64,000 nt of DNA from Anisakis pegreffii (lineage: Eukaryota > Nematoda > Chromadorea > Rhabditida > Anisakidae): positions 1 to 64,000 of the forward strand of contig JAPYMA010000924.1 in assembly GCA_035041965.1 (NCBI GenBank), in the 5' to 3' direction. This document shows positions 1 to 13,537 of the stretch, piece by piece. The position numbers and the translations under genes were made by a program. Each line of letters opens with the position of its first letter. The stretch's first letter is position 1. Below the pieces are notes generated by a model that worked only from the letters and a program-made list of their open reading frames with translations, searched no databases and was not told the origin of the DNA.

Positions 1-3000
1 AATGAAAAGGTCACTGGAAAATTCCGCCTCTGCGAGGAGATATAGCTATTTTTCTGATGCAATAGGGGTTGGCACATTCAAACCTACCGTACCCTCAGCT
101 TTGACCAGTAACATATCAATTTCTTCACACCGCTCGATCGAGCAGAATCTCTGCATTCAGAAAAATATATATTTTGTTGGGCGATTTTGTATAGTTGAGG
201 AGGTATAGCTATTTGAATAAAGCTATCCGAACTGGTGCCGAGGTGCTCATTGATATGCGTTTGATCACTATAGATCAGTCTTTATTATACATTACTATGG
301 AAATATGGGTACATTCAAGCCTACCATCTTCTCAAGTTTGCCCGGAAACATGTTCAATCTTTTACATCATTCGATTGGCCAGAATCTCTGTTTTCAAAAA
401 ATGAAAAGGTCACTGGAAAATTCCGCCTCTGCGAGGAGATATAGCTGTTTTTCTGATGCAATAGGGTTTGGCACATTCAAACCTACCGTGCCCTCAGCTT
501 TGACCAGTAACATATCAATTTCTTCACACCGCTCGATCGAGCAGAATCTCTGCATTCAGAAAAATATATATTTTGTTGGGCGATTTCCCTTAGTTGAGGA
601 GCTATAGCTATTTGAATAAAGCTATCTGAACTGGCGCTGATGTGCTCATTGATATGCATTTGATCACTATAGTTCAATCCATATTATACATTACTATATA
701 AATATGGGTACATTCAAGCCTACCATCTTCTCAAGTTTGCCCGGAAACATGTTCAATCTTTTACACCGTTCGATTGGCCAGAATCTCTGTTTTCAAAAAA
801 TGAAAAGGTCACTGGAAAATTCCGCCTCTGCGAGGAGATATAGCTGTTTTTCTGATGCAATAGGGTTTGGCACATTCAAACCTACCGTGCCCTCAGCTTT
901 GACCAGTAACATATCAATTTCTTCACACCGCTCGATCGAGCAGAATCTCTGCATTCAGAAAAATATATATTTTGTTGGGCGATTTCCCTTAGTTGAGGAG
1001 CTATAGCTATTTGAATAAAGCTATCTGAACTGGCGCTGATGTGCTCATTGATATGCATTTGATCACTATAGTTCAATCCATATTATACATTACTATAGAA
1101 ATATGGGTACATTCGAGCCTACCGTCTTCTCAAGTTTGCCCCGAAACATATTCAAGTTTGTACATTGTTCGATTGGCCAGAATCACTGCTTTCAAAAAAT
1201 GAAAAGGTCACTGGAAAATTCCGCCTCTGCGAGGAGATATAGCTGTTTTTCTGATGCAATAGGGTTTGGCACATTCAAACCTACCGTGCCCTCAGCTTTG
1301 ACCAGTAACATATCAATTTCTTCACACCGCTCGATCGAGCAGAATCTCTGCATTCAGAAAAATATATATTTTGTTGGGCGATTTGCCTTAGTTGAGGAGC
1401 TATAGCTATTTGAATAAAGCTATCTGAACTGGCGCTGATGTGCTCATTGATATGCATTTGATCACTATAGTTCAATCCATATTATACATTACTATAGAAA
1501 TATGGGTACATTCGAGCCTACCGTCTTCTCAAGTTTGCCCCGAAACATATTCAAGTTTGTACATTGTTCGATTGGCCAGAATCTCTGCTTTCAAAAAATG
1601 AAAAGGTCACTGGAAAATTCCGCCTCTGCGAGGAGATATAGCTGTTTTTCTGATGCAATAGGGTTTGGCACATTCAAACCTACCGTGCCCTCAGCTTTGA
1701 CCAGTAACATATCAATTTCTTCACACCGCTCGATCGAGCAGAATCTCTGCATTCAGAAAAATATATATTTTGTTGGGCGATTTCCCTTAGTTGAGGAGCT
1801 ATAGCTATTTGAATAAAGCTATCTGAACTGGCGCTGATGTGCTCATTGATATGCATTTGATCACTATAGTTCAATCCATATTATACATTACTATAGAAAT
1901 ATGGGTACATTCGAGCCTACCGTCTTCTCAAGTTTGCCCCGAAACATATTCAAGTTTGTACATTGTTCGATTGGCCAGAATCTCTGCTTTCAAAAAATGA
2001 AAAGGTCACTGGAAAATTCCGCCTCTGCGAGGAGATATAGCTGTTTTTCTGATGCAATAGGGTTTGGCACATTCAAACCTACCGTGCCCTCAGCTTTGAC
2101 CAGTAACATATCAATTTCTTCACACCGCTCGATCGAGCAGAATCTCTGCATTCAGAAAAATATATATTTTGTTGGGCGATTTCGCTTAGTTGAGGAGCTA
2201 TAGCTATTTGAATAAAGCTATCTGAACTGGCGCTGAGGTGCTCATTGATATGCATTTGATCACTATAGATCAATCCATATTATACGTTACTATAGAAATG
2301 TGGGTACATTCAAGCCTACCGTCTTCTCAAGTTTGACCGGAAACATATTCAAGTTTGCACATTGTTCGATTGGCCAGAATCTCTGCTTTCTAGAAATGAA
2401 AAGCTTGCTGGAAAATTCCGCCTTTGCGAGGAGATATAGCTATTTTTCTGATGCAATAGGGTTTGGCACATTCAAACCTACCGTGCCCTCAGCTTTGACC
2501 AGTAACATATCAATTTCTTCACACCGCTCGATCGAGCAGAATCTCTGCATTCAGAAAAATATATATTTTGTTGGGCGATTTCCCTTAGTTGAGGAGCTAT
2601 AGCTATTTGAATAAAGCTATCTGAACTGGCGCTGATGTGCTCATTGATATGCATTTGATCACTATAGTTCAATCCATATTATACATTACTATAGAAATAT
2701 GGGTACATTCGAGCCTACCGTCTTCTCAAGTTTGCCCCGAAACATATTCAAGTTTGTACATTGTTCGATTGGCCAGAATCTCTGCTTTCTAAAAATGAAA
2801 AGGTCACTGGAAAATTCCGCCTCTGCGAGGAGATATAGCTATTTTTCTGATGCAATAGGGTTTGGCACATTCAAACCTACCGTACCCTCAGCTTTGACCA
2901 GTAACATATCAATTTCTTCACACCAGTCGATCGAGCAGAATCTCTGCATTCAGAAAAATATATATTTTGTTGGGCGATTTCGCTTAGTTGAGGAGCTATA

Positions 3001-3460
3001 GCTATTTGAATAAAGCTATCTGAACTGGCGCTGAGGTGCTCATTGACATGCATTTGATCACTATAGATCAATCCATATTATACATTACTATAGAAATATG
3101 GGTACATTCAAGCCTACCGTCTTCTCAAGTTTGCCCGGAAACATGTTCAATTTTGTACATCGTTCGATTGGCCAGAATCTCTGCTTTCTAAAAGTGAAAA
3201 GCTCACTGGAAAATTCCGCCTCTGCGAGGAGATATGGCTATTTTTCTGATGCTGTAGAGGTTGGTACATTCAAGCCTACCGTAACCTCAGCTTTGACCTG
3301 TAACATATCAATTTCTTTACACCAATCGGTCAAGCAGAATCATTCAGAAAAGTCAAGCATTCAGAAAAGTATGTTTCTTTTTCAGGTGTTTTCGCTTATT
3401 TGAGGAGTTATTGCCATTTTCTTAAGGCTATGTGAACCTGGGCATTGGCGCTCAACTATG
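1..3460. repeat. 399-bp tandem satellite array (about 8.5 copies, cut at left edge)
   Basis: The same sequence recurs every 399 bp. The block beginning ATGGGTACATTC starts at 305, 704, 1103, 1502, 1901, 2300, 2699 and 3098. Internal copies are nearly identical and the last copy (3098-3460) is clearly diverged, with a small internal duplication near 3342-3370. The left end lies outside the window. Each unit carries the same incidental open frames (about 100 codons on +, 64 on -) closed by a stop in every unit. They show no recognisable protein features and are best read as by-products of the repeat. The unit is itself built of two related halves, anchored by GTACATTCAAGCCTACC and GCACATTCAAACCTACC about 162 and 237 bp apart. 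Confidence 0.97.
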
Positions 3461-3567
3461 TGCCTTAATCACTGTAGATCAATTTATATGTTGTGGTTTT
3501 GGTATGAAGGTTGCTATCTTCAAGCTAAGCGTGCTCTCAAGTTTGTCTGGATGCATGTGAATTTCTT
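3461..3567. repeat. Degenerate satellite monomer at array edge
   Basis: Past the last full unit the sequence still resembles half a unit: a CTTCAAGCTAAGCGTGCTCTC stretch followed by CAAGTTTGTCTGGATGCATG parallels the satellite's CATTCAAGCCTACCGTCTTC and CAAGTTTGCCCGGAAACATG. Divergence is much higher than inside the array, as expected for an array boundary escaping homogenisation. Confidence 0.65.
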
Positions 3568-3610
3568 TTCACCGCTCGATCCAGCAGAACCTGCTGGATC
3601 GAGCGGTGAA
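3568..3610. repeat. Perfect inverted repeat (20-bp arms, 3-bp loop)
   Basis: The left arm 3568-3587 and right arm 3591-3610 are exact reverse complements, separated by AAC. The arm contains CACCGCTCGATC, also present in every satellite unit (CACCGCTCGATCGAGCAG), so the palindrome appears to have arisen from satellite sequence at the end of the array. Just after it, ATATGGAGCG is repeated twice (3615-3645). Confidence 0.9.
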
Positions 3611-3659
3611 ATATATGGAGCGATTTTTTTATATGGAGCGGTTTTTTAAATTTTGTCAA

Positions 3660-6600
3660 TGCTGTTGTTAAATGAATATCATGTCACTGTTATTATTATG
3701 ATCCTGCTCTCTTAGTCTGTTGGTTGGTGTCAAGTAATGCGAAAACAGTGCGAACGGAAATGTGAGCCTTGTGGCCAACAACGTTCCCATGTTTTGATAG
3801 CCTGTCCAATCCAGGTTATCCAGGGTATTATTATTGTTATAACTGTATATTGGTACCATTGCTAGTGATATGATTCTTGTCAAAATGTTAGCATTGTTAG
3901 TGATATAGTTCAAAACTCTTAAACATTGTTTGTGTTCCATCTTCAGAAGAATATCAGTCGTGTGTAATCAGTTAGAATATTTGTGGATTGGAGTTGTATC
4001 ATGTAATGACTTTAATTTTGCAATGCTTTTACCGTATGTTTCTAGTAACCGTAGGTAGTAGAATACTTGGTTAAAGTATTGAAATGAACGAGCAAAACTG
4101 GACAAAATATCCAGTCGAATGTTGAAAGCAAGAGATTTGAAATGCGATTTCGTCCTTGCGATTTCATGGCAGTTTGAATGCGAGGTTACATCTTGCTGAT
4201 AATTGAAAGGCCAAATTTCAGAGTTTTCCTTTTCCTTCCGATGATTTCAGTTTAAATATTCCGAAATTTTGCATTTTTTCACCATTTTTGCTTGTTTGAA
4301 CTGTATCATAGGAAAATGATGAAAAACTGAAACTTTGTAATGTTTTCCTTCGAAGTTTTGCGATGTGACAATAGGTTTTCAGTTCCAACCGTCATGCTCA
4401 AATATAGGGTCAGTTTTTTATTGCGTATTCTGAAGTTGGCGATTCGTTGAGCGATTTCACAAGACTTCACTGTATGCTGGTGGTGCGTGCTGGATATCAC
4501 TATCATACATTCTTCGCAATATGGTGCTAATGTAACGGTATGGGAATGGTGCAGATTTGGTGGGATATAGGGCATGTGCGTGCAAAAACAGAGACATTAA
4601 TTTGAATACTTTTATTAGCAACAATATCATATAAGTCTTCATAGCAAGGTAATAACGTTAATGACTGCGAACACGGCCATGATAGCAGTGAAATGAACTG
4701 AAACAAAGCTAACAATAGGACGGAAGTGAGTTTCAAACCGTTACAATGGAAATTCGAAGACAGAAAAAAAACAGAATCATAAGTCGCTCATGGTACAATA
4801 AGGGATTTGTGATAAACAAAAACAGAATGAAGCGTGGTCTGCAGTTCGCTCGGGGAAAACTGATAAGATGTAATATGATGGCTACTCTCAAATGATTGGA
4901 AGTGAAACGGATGGTTGAGAATCAAGTTGGCGAGTGATCTGCTTTAAGAGTGAGTCTCCTGTCAACGAATGTAACCGCTTAGAAAAACAATTGAACGAGC
5001 AAGATTGCGATTTCAGAAACCTTAAATTGTTAACATGAAGTTTCGTCTGAGATGAAATCAGCTCGACAGCGAAGATGAGAAAGCATCCGCTTTTCAGTTG
5101 AACAGTATACATTCATCACGTTAGCCCTGTCTCTGCGTTTCAGAACAAACCGATGCAATTGAAGTTTTCCAAAGTGACTTCCTGACCGGAACAACGAGCC
5201 CATTCTCCCATATCTTAACTAGACAAAGCATGTCTTCTAACAAAACTGTCAGCTTTATTGCTATCAACGAGTGTTTTGTCATGATGATAAGTTTATTCAT
5301 GAATCCAAATTCCAATAAATTCAAATTGACTTCACAATTTCTTATCATTCGAGTGAATGGAAAATTTTAAAAAAAAATTCACAACTTCAAGCTCAACTAC
5401 AAACTTCGAATCTTGTCAGCGAATTTGTTCTGGAACCTGGAACAATGACACAATAATCCCCACACATTACTCAAGTTTGAAAAGGAGAAATTGCTTGAAA
5501 CATGTTTATTTATTTATGAAAATCATCAACTAATCAATTGATTAAAACGATGAACCAACAGTTTTGAGAAGAAGCTAACGAAAACAAAGCAAATTCAGTG
5601 AGAAACAATTTATGGAAAATTTTGGCAAATGAAAAATTCAAGAGAAAATCATTGGAAACAACCAATGCTTTGAAGATATGAAGGTCAGTTGAGAATAAAC
5701 AGAATAACACTCGTGAAAAATTATTTGATAGAGAAATGAAAGTGGAAAAAGACTCCACATGCACCGACCGGAATCATTTGAATATAAATCATAGCGAGTG
5801 AATGAATGAATAGGTGTACCAGTGGACTGCACGCGTAGTATGATGTCTGAGAGGACAGTTGAAAATTTTCAACAGAAAAACTTTATGAAACATTGCAAAT
5901 TGGAACAAACTCGATCGAATTAAACAATAAGAGTAATTTGCATGAAATCATTTATAGAATTTTTTGAAGCAAACTGGGATGAACGATCCATGAGGACAGA
6001 AAGTGAACGTAAGTAAGCAAAGCGTTACACGAAAATAATGCGACGAACACTCGAATGTGCAAACATTCATAATCGGTGAACGAAAACTGATAAATCTGTT
6101 GGAGAAATAAAGAAGAATATTCATAGGGAACAAGAAATAAGTGCTGTAGTCAAGAATGGAACGCAATGGAATGATAGGAAACACCGAGGAGTTAAAGAGA
6201 AAAAAAGCTAAGGAGAGATTTCTTCATAAAAAAACAATTTTCTCGTTCTCTGAACTAAATCCATTCCCAACAATTCAACAAGTGTCACGATCGTCGTCTA
6301 TTTCGATTTCATTGAACTTGTTTCAAAAATGTCAAAAAAAATCTCGAAAATTCAATAACATTTCTCTAAAAAAAAGGAAACAAAAAGAAAAAATGTCACA
6401 ATCATTAAGTGAGAAACGAATTGAAATGTTTAAAAAAGCATGGAAGACGACGACAAATCAAACGACAAATGAAAAACAGCCAAACCAACAAAAAACAAAC
6501 CAACACAATTAACATCACAACATGCTTCCTCCTCATCTTCGCCCACCTACCTATCTCATCTTCATCGCTATGATGGCCAAAAAGTCAAACTACAAACCAC

Positions 6601-7600
6601 CCATCTAATCAAATAAACAAATGATCACTATCAAAATCAATATGATCAAATCAATTATGATCATTCATAACCCCATACTCATCCTTTTCATTCCCTACAA
6701 AAAACACCTACAATACTGCTCATCATTCGTATAATAAGTCCGAACAATACAGTGCTTCCCAGGCTACATCAATTAAGCTTTCAAAAATCCAGCAAAAACC
6801 GAAGTTTTTGCTATTCCAGTGAAATCTTCTCAAATCACATCTAAGTTTTCTCTCTCCTCACGAGTAACACTCAACCACTGATCATCCTAATCCACTTAAC
6901 TAATCTTATCCCATCACCTTATTACTAGCATATCAATTCTCTGCAATATTAGCAAAATCCACGCCATCATTTCAAACGCCGACCTCCTAGCAACATTACA
7001 CTAGTCACAATTCATTAATTCCTCAACATTCCATGAACAGGATATGAAAGCTGTTTGCACATTACATTATAACAAATCAATTTTTGCAAATTTGTTGAAA
7101 ATACAAAATTCGGGACATGAAATCAATTTTTTGCAATGCAAATCCGCAATCGTTGACGAGAGTCCAATACTGTTGCAACCAAAAAACACACGTTTAAGAT
7201 GATAACCCAACACGAAATCGCAAACAAATCAAACAGTGATAAAATTATCAAACGTTAACATAAATTATAAAAAAGCAACATAATTAACGAGTAAATCGAT
7301 CAATTAAAACAATTAATAACAACTGACTGCAAGATATATGAAAATAAAAAATTGGCTCGGCTCGCAGCAATGCAAATCATAATTGCCTTTAGCTGATCAC
7401 AGAGATACGACGACGTGCCTAGGTAAAGATGACTTGAAGATGTAATATGATGTGGTCACGATGTTCATATGGAATGTGGTTTGATATTATTTGAGTCGAC
7501 TGATAGATGAATAATTGATGTTGATTAGAATATTGCATAATCTCACACTGTTCTTGCTCGATTGTTTGAACCACCACATAACCACCACTGATCACTTCAT
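3660..7600. other. Gene-free stretch, satellite edge to profilin
   Basis: I find no supported gene in this AT-rich stretch. Open frames are short, lack recognisable domains and do not join with phase-compatible splice sites. The 118-codon frame at 6156-6512 (+) is lysine/serine/asparagine-rich low-complexity sequence typical of chance frames in A-rich DNA. No tRNA or other RNA gene was recognised. Confidence 0.6.
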
Positions 7601-7601
7601 T

Positions 7602-8401
7602 TTAATAACCATTGTCCGTAAGGTATACAGCCAATTTTTCAACAGCTACACGCGCCTCGGCTGCATTTTCGCCTTCGAAACACGCTATCAATACCGCTGA
7701 AAGTTTCGAAGTTCTGTTGAGAAAAAGAAACATTCCACATCTTAAAGCACTAAGCATGAAAGTAATGAGAATATTGACAATCTAAAGCATTCAACATGAC
7801 AGCTGAAACAAGTGTCAAAGTCTATAGAACATTTAACGAATATGAAAGACATAATCTGAAAACTTACCAGACTTTGTTTTAGCAGCGAACAGACCTGTCT
7901 TGTCCCTCTTACCGAAAATTAGATTATCTTCGGTCCGTGGAACTATATAGTGAGTACCTGCAAAAAATACCACAATTGAAGCAGTCATAATTCGAAGAAT
8001 AATTCATCAATTTCTCAATATTTCCAAAAATTCATTCGATATGGATACATACAATGAATTAACAAAAAAAAAACAGATTGGCAACGATAAATCTAAACTG
8101 AATCTAACCTTCCAGATCACATCCTGTTGACGGTACATCTCTAATATTATCGAAAAGACCGACGAATTTTCTCAGTTCTGCATCGGTGGCCTAAAATTTA
8201 TTGGAGACTTAAATCTATCCAAATCTTAAAAGTGAACGTCAAAAAATTCAGCAAACAATACTGTCGCAAACCTACTTTGAATTCGTTTTCACCCTCGGAC
8301 CTCGCCCATACGGAACCATCAGGGTATCCAATAATAGCCGCACGTCGGATGCTGTTCGATGATTGAAGTAAACTGGAGATATAAGCAGTCCAACCAGACA
8401 T
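7602..8401 (-). CDS. pfn-1: Profilin
   Basis: Small actin-monomer-binding protein that promotes nucleotide exchange on G-actin and binds poly-proline and phosphoinositides in the cytoplasm. Four exons join in phase: 8276-8401, 8109-8190, 7868-7957 and 7602-7696, giving 130 residues, the usual profilin length. The N terminus MSGWTAYISSL, the DGSVWARSEG segment (about 28-37), the YIVPRTEDNLIFGK block in exon 3 and the C-terminal EKLAVYLTDNGY match nematode PFN-1 as I remember it. Splice sites are GTAGGT, GTTAGA and GTAAGT donors with TTTTAG, TTGCAG and TTTCAG acceptors. The ATG at 8401 is the first methionine and gives the conserved profilin start. No close AATAAA was found downstream on this strand. 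Identification is firm. The paralogue assignment (PFN-1 rather than PFN-2 or -3) is inferred from similarity. Confidence 0.96.
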
Positions 8402-11400
8402 GACGATTATGTGCTATTCCAAGTCGGTGTTTGGGCCTCTTGAAACTCCTTCAAAAATTTCGATAAAGACAAAGCTTGAGAAGACAGCTCGGTGGTTAAC
8501 GAACAAGTCGCAAAACCTCACTTAAATAACCACTTTAACACGTCGAATGAACGAATGCAACTGTTATGAAACTATCAGCATTTCACACAAACATTTCATA
8601 ACACTAAACTTTCCTCCTCGGTTCTGCATGCACATGAATGAATGAATCATCATTCGTTCTTCACCTGATTACGTTAACAAGAACCAATTCAACGCACAAT
8701 ATTTCGCGAAATTTCAACATATACTGACCAGAACAAACAGCTAATCAAATAAAAACATTTCGTGACAGTCCCTTCCGAAAACATTACAGAAAATGCAAAT
8801 GTGTCAAACTTTTCGCACAGAATTCAATTTTTGTATTCAATTCACAGAACAGATTGATGCGTCATGCATTTTGCTGTTGGTGAGTGCCGTTTCGTAGCAC
8901 ATGTGAAACAGTGGTCGTATTGATGTGGCGGCGGCGGTTGTTGAAACAAGCTAAAACAAAAAGGAAAACAAAACTGTGCGAAAAAAACGATAGAATGAAT
9001 CAGTGTAAGCAATTGATTGTCTGTTGATTGGCACCCTAGAGCACCGTTGGTTACATGATGCTGCTGCTGGTGCTGAGTAAAGTAACAACACGAATCACCA
9101 CCAATACAACGAATAAATGCGTGTGTTTGTGTGTGTGTGCATGAGAGGAGCACAACAATACACAGACATCAATAACACATCATTGTGCACAAATCAAAAT
9201 CATCAACCACTAACTACACAGTTAAAGAAAAATATTTTTTGAAAAAAACCTGTCAATATAACCCAATAAATTTGAAAAATCAGCAGCAGCAAACCCATAC
9301 ACGAAATGACCACCACACAAACCCTTGTGTCATAACTGATGTACATTAGATATTCAATGAGAAGGCGAAATTCGACTGCAACTAGTGTGATCAATAACGT
9401 GAGCGAGCATTGAACAAGTTCAATAAATCATTAAGAAATTATTCTCCTTATCTGAAGCCTTTGTCAGACAAAATGGAAACGTTTACTCTCAAACATTCAA
9501 CAACACACATCGACATTTCAAAACGTTCATTTCTCTTACCATCCACTTAGTAAAGTTTTTACATGCTAAGCATTAATCACATCATAGCTGTTGCTCATTA
9601 ATGGTTTATGTTGTAGACTAGGCAAGTGGAATGCGTACTTTAAAATTCATCACTATACGGTAGAGCGCGAATTTTAAGGTGCTTCATCTGAGCAGATCTC
9701 TTTGGCTAGAAATTATCAACGTTTTAAGGATATTGCTGGATAGCTTAAAGGCACTTTAGACTGAAGCGTATGTGCGTGCAGCAATGAGGACAACACAATG
9801 AATCATGATGATCACAATGAGCTGAACAGTTTGAAGGGATTGAACACGATAAGGTAATCTTTTACACTGAGTAACTGCTACTATTCGATGATCGAGTCGA
9901 AAAGGATTGTTCGGATGAAATTTGGATGAGCAATTTGAAATTCCGTGAATCCCTGAACGATTGACTGTACTGTGTCATAGCTGATGTACATCCTCAGGCG
10001 TACTGATTCTTGCTAAAAGTGGAGATTTCAAACGCAAATTTGACGCAAATTCTTCATCATTTTAACATAATGCTCGATTCGTTTTAGACTAGATTTGAGT
10101 AGCCGAATCATTATTGAAACCACTGATGAATCTTAAACATAGTGCATAAGTCATAAGCAACTCAGGAAATAGGAATATAAGAATGTTTGGAAAACGGGAA
10201 ATTGTCCAGTCTAGCATAAAGCGAAAAAAAGATATTCGTTTACTGATGATAGATTCGAATGAGTAAACGAATGCAAATGACCTTCATTTCAGTTCTGAAC
10301 AGATGGATTCATATTTCCACATCTACAAACCAGTTGAGCTTCACTTAAACACCAAAAAATGTTCTTTTTTATCATGCATCTCATATTTGCCCGTAGAAAT
10401 TTCCATGAATTTTTTTACTGCGTCGATAAATGAACGATGAATCATATCAACAGTGATTCATGTTATGATGCGAATAGGTGATAATCAGTTGATTGGGTGA
10501 AAGCAAATGAACTTATGCATACGTGAGAAATAGATCATTTTTCCAACCAATCATGAACAAACAATCCTTCCTAATCCAATCACTGGATGTGCTTCAAACA
10601 GCCCGATGATCAGAACCGGAATCAACTCTCTCCATGCTGCAGGAAGGTGCATGATTTGCTTAGGAAACTGAATTCAATCTTTGCTATCTTCTCACAAATA
10701 AGAATAATATCTGAGAAGTTGGAGAAAACCCAATGTTTATTTATTCAATTCTTGGTATGATTGGAATGAGAGGATCTTGTGAGGATCACTGCGAGAATGA
10801 TGATCTACTGATCTGGCATTGGCGGTTCTTGCCGGGACAGAAGAATACGAGAAATCAAAATAAGTTCAAAATCAATGACCCAGTAAGAAAGAAAGCATTG
10901 AAACTACATAAATAAGGTTGAAACTTTCAGTCAATAAACTAATGAAACAATAAAAAATAAGAAATTTTTATGGGTAATAAAATTCATCTTCAAGCTCTTC
11001 AAAACGATCAATCTGCTTCAGCCATTCAATTCAAAGTGCAATGCTTCGAATCGGTTTATCGTTTTTCACACACTCTCTTGTTGGGACGTTATTCAGTTCA
11101 ATGATGTGCCTTAAAACAAATAAACACTAAATTAATTTCAAAATTCTCTTCAATTTCCTCAGTCGGAAGCAGAATCTGAACATCTCCTATCAGTCGAATT
11201 TTGTCTCAGTGACTGCAAAACATTTTCACTTGTTATTCGAGCAAAGCGCCCTGTTTACTTTTCTCTTCATTGCTAGACAGATCGTATTTGATGACATGCA
11301 TAATTCTTTGAATTTGTAATCTTCGGACAAATAAATTCTTCGAACATATGAGTTATACAAACACGTTAATGAACAAAAAAACAATACATCTGATTTTTTC

Positions 11401-12850
11401 AACATTCGTATTACCAAAAAAGCACTGAAACTTTCATGGTGACATGCATATAATTTCATAAACCTATGAGTAGCTTCACACATACAATATAAGAATATAG
11501 CAATATATTCCAGAGAAGGATGGACTTAGACTGAAATAGTGAAGGCGCATGAATGCGAAGAAGTTTCAATGAAAATGTTCGCATGAAAATGATGCATGCC
11601 ACTCTTTGAATTCATAACCAGCACGTAACAATGCGCATAATAATAATAATAATATATCAGTCGATTGAGATTCACTGATAAAGGTGCGTTATTATTTGAT
11701 GGTTATGATAAAAACATCGAGAATGTTTATCATTTTACATCGACAAATGTGTATCGAAACAAAATGAAGCATTGCTCATGCACATTCGATCGGCTCGAAT
11801 TTGTATATTTAGATTGATGAAATGGAAACACTTAAAACCAATAAATTTACATGTTTGAAATGTGAATTTTTCATTCGTAACTTTTGGATGTGTTACGAAA
11901 AATTCGATTGTTTAAATGTTTTCGTCAACGTTCACGATATGATTAACCTCATTTCCAAATCATTTTCTCCAATAACATCATTGTTTTTTTTCTCATATTT
12001 TCATATAACCAATTCATCCTCCTCCTTACGATGGATGGGTGTTCTCCGCTTCTTTTGTCCGTCCTTTCAAAACATCTGTTGACCATTTCATTCATTACGG
12101 CATTGATTGATTTTTTATGAGGCAAATAAGCGAATGAATTTTCATAATAAATCAATTTTTTTCGCAGTTGATTGCTGGCGACATTTATTTGGTTTCGTTT
12201 AAAAACGAACACTTTTGAGATTCATTCGTCTTGCACAACTGAATTTCATTACGACTCAGCGATTGGTGACTGCGATAAATTTCATGATGAAATACGAGCG
12301 AAAATTTACCAATTTTCGTGTTTTTCTTGAACGAGATAATTTTGAGAAGAAGAGACAATTGAAGACAACGAGACAATGTAATTAATTTATGCCGTCTGCC
12401 AATTTATTTCAACATCGATAACGCAATGTTTCGAAATTATCGATTCATTCAGCCCATCCAAATGAATCGTCGTTTCGAACCAACTAAAACAATTGCACAC
12501 GGCTGGCTTTCTCAGCGAAAATATGTAATCGTAATTATGAGAGAACGCTGAAACCTTCTCATCAACAATATTTGCTGAGTTTTTGTGGATTGATCGTCTG
12601 GACGAAATTCATTAGAGATGGATGGTCAGATTCAAAAATAACGTGATAATATTAACATTAGCAGCAAATTTCACATGATTATTTTATTCAATTAGTGAGC
12701 ATAGAATGACTCAGACTAGTAGCACAGCATCAATAAAGATAACAAGTCAAACTTGTGAGCTAAAAATGGAACAACTTATTGATAAATAACGAAAACTGAA
12801 TGAAAAACAACGCATCAGTCATCATGGTACGTGAAGAGATACAATCTTTC
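8402..12850. other. Gene-free stretch upstream of profilin
   Basis: No gene supported. It holds a GT-rich microsatellite-like patch (9120-9140), an (ATA)n run near 11638-11655 and a 16-base element (ACTGATGTACAT-like) seen twice near 9330 and 9970. The 103-codon frame at 8842-9153 (-) is His/Gln/Cys-rich low complexity. The 60-codon frame at 10733-10915 (+) has no recognisable partner exons. The proximal part (8402-8800) presumably includes the profilin promoter and 5' leader, but no distinct motif was identified. Confidence 0.55.
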
Positions 12851-12854
12851 TTAT

Positions 12855-13537
12855 AAACCTCTACTGATAAGACTCCATTCTATGGAAATTCTACGCCTGC
12901 TTCTAATTGAGATTGCTAAAATTTTTTGATAATTTTATATGGACACAATAACTGAGAAAAATATGTATGTGGTATAAGACATGAGCAATAAGTGTCATAC
13001 TCCAGGGAATCGTTAATGCTTACTCAAATTAAGTCATCAAAGAACAATTGGCAACAGAATGTAATCTCAGGATTATGTTATTTCTTATTTGGTTGTATGA
13101 TTACAGCAAAGAGTAATTCCTAATTGGTGTGCTCGAATGTTTGATAATTTCTTTTTCGAACAAACTGTGTGAAAAAAATAACGTACCTGATATAAGACAC
13201 GAGCAATAATTTTATTACTCCTGGGAATAATTTCCACCTTTGATACAAGACGAGTAATAGCTTCCACCTTCGTTAAAAATCTCTGCTGATAAGACTCCGC
13301 CTTATAGAACTCTACTTCTGCTCCTAATTGAGATTGCTGAGAACTTATGATAATTTAATATAGGCACGCTAATCGAAAAGAAATGTATATGGCATAAGGC
13401 AGCATCCGTGGAATCGTTAATGCTTACTATTAGTCAAATGACGTCAATAAAGATCGATTGACAACACAATGTAATGCACTCATAAGTTATAATTCAGGAT
13501 TATGATTTTTTTAAACTGTACGATAACAACAGAAAGT
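12855..13537. repeat. Two direct copies of a ~265-bp repeat, 422 bp apart
   Basis: Segment 12855-13122 recurs as 13277-13537 in the same orientation. Shared blocks include CTGATAAGACTCC, CTTCTAATTGAGATTGCT near the front, GGAATCGTTAATGCTTACT in the middle, and CAGGATTATG towards the end. A part of the unit (ATATAAGACACGAGCAATAA, from 13189) occurs a further time between them. Divergence is moderate. No coding potential, terminal inverted repeats or target-site duplication could be made out by eye, so the class of element is unknown. Confidence 0.8.

Noticed and set aside
305..3001. Repeated 100-codon (+) and 64-codon (-) open frames in each satellite unit
   Set aside because: They recur only because the DNA repeats, lack domain features, and sit in opposite overlapping frames; no splice or translation signals support them.
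6156..6512. 118-codon plus-strand frame
   Set aside because: Lys/Ser/Asn-rich composition expected by chance in A-rich DNA; no domain recognised.
8842..9153. 103-codon minus-strand frame upstream of profilin
   Set aside because: His/Gln/Cys low-complexity composition and GT microsatellite origin; no partner exons.
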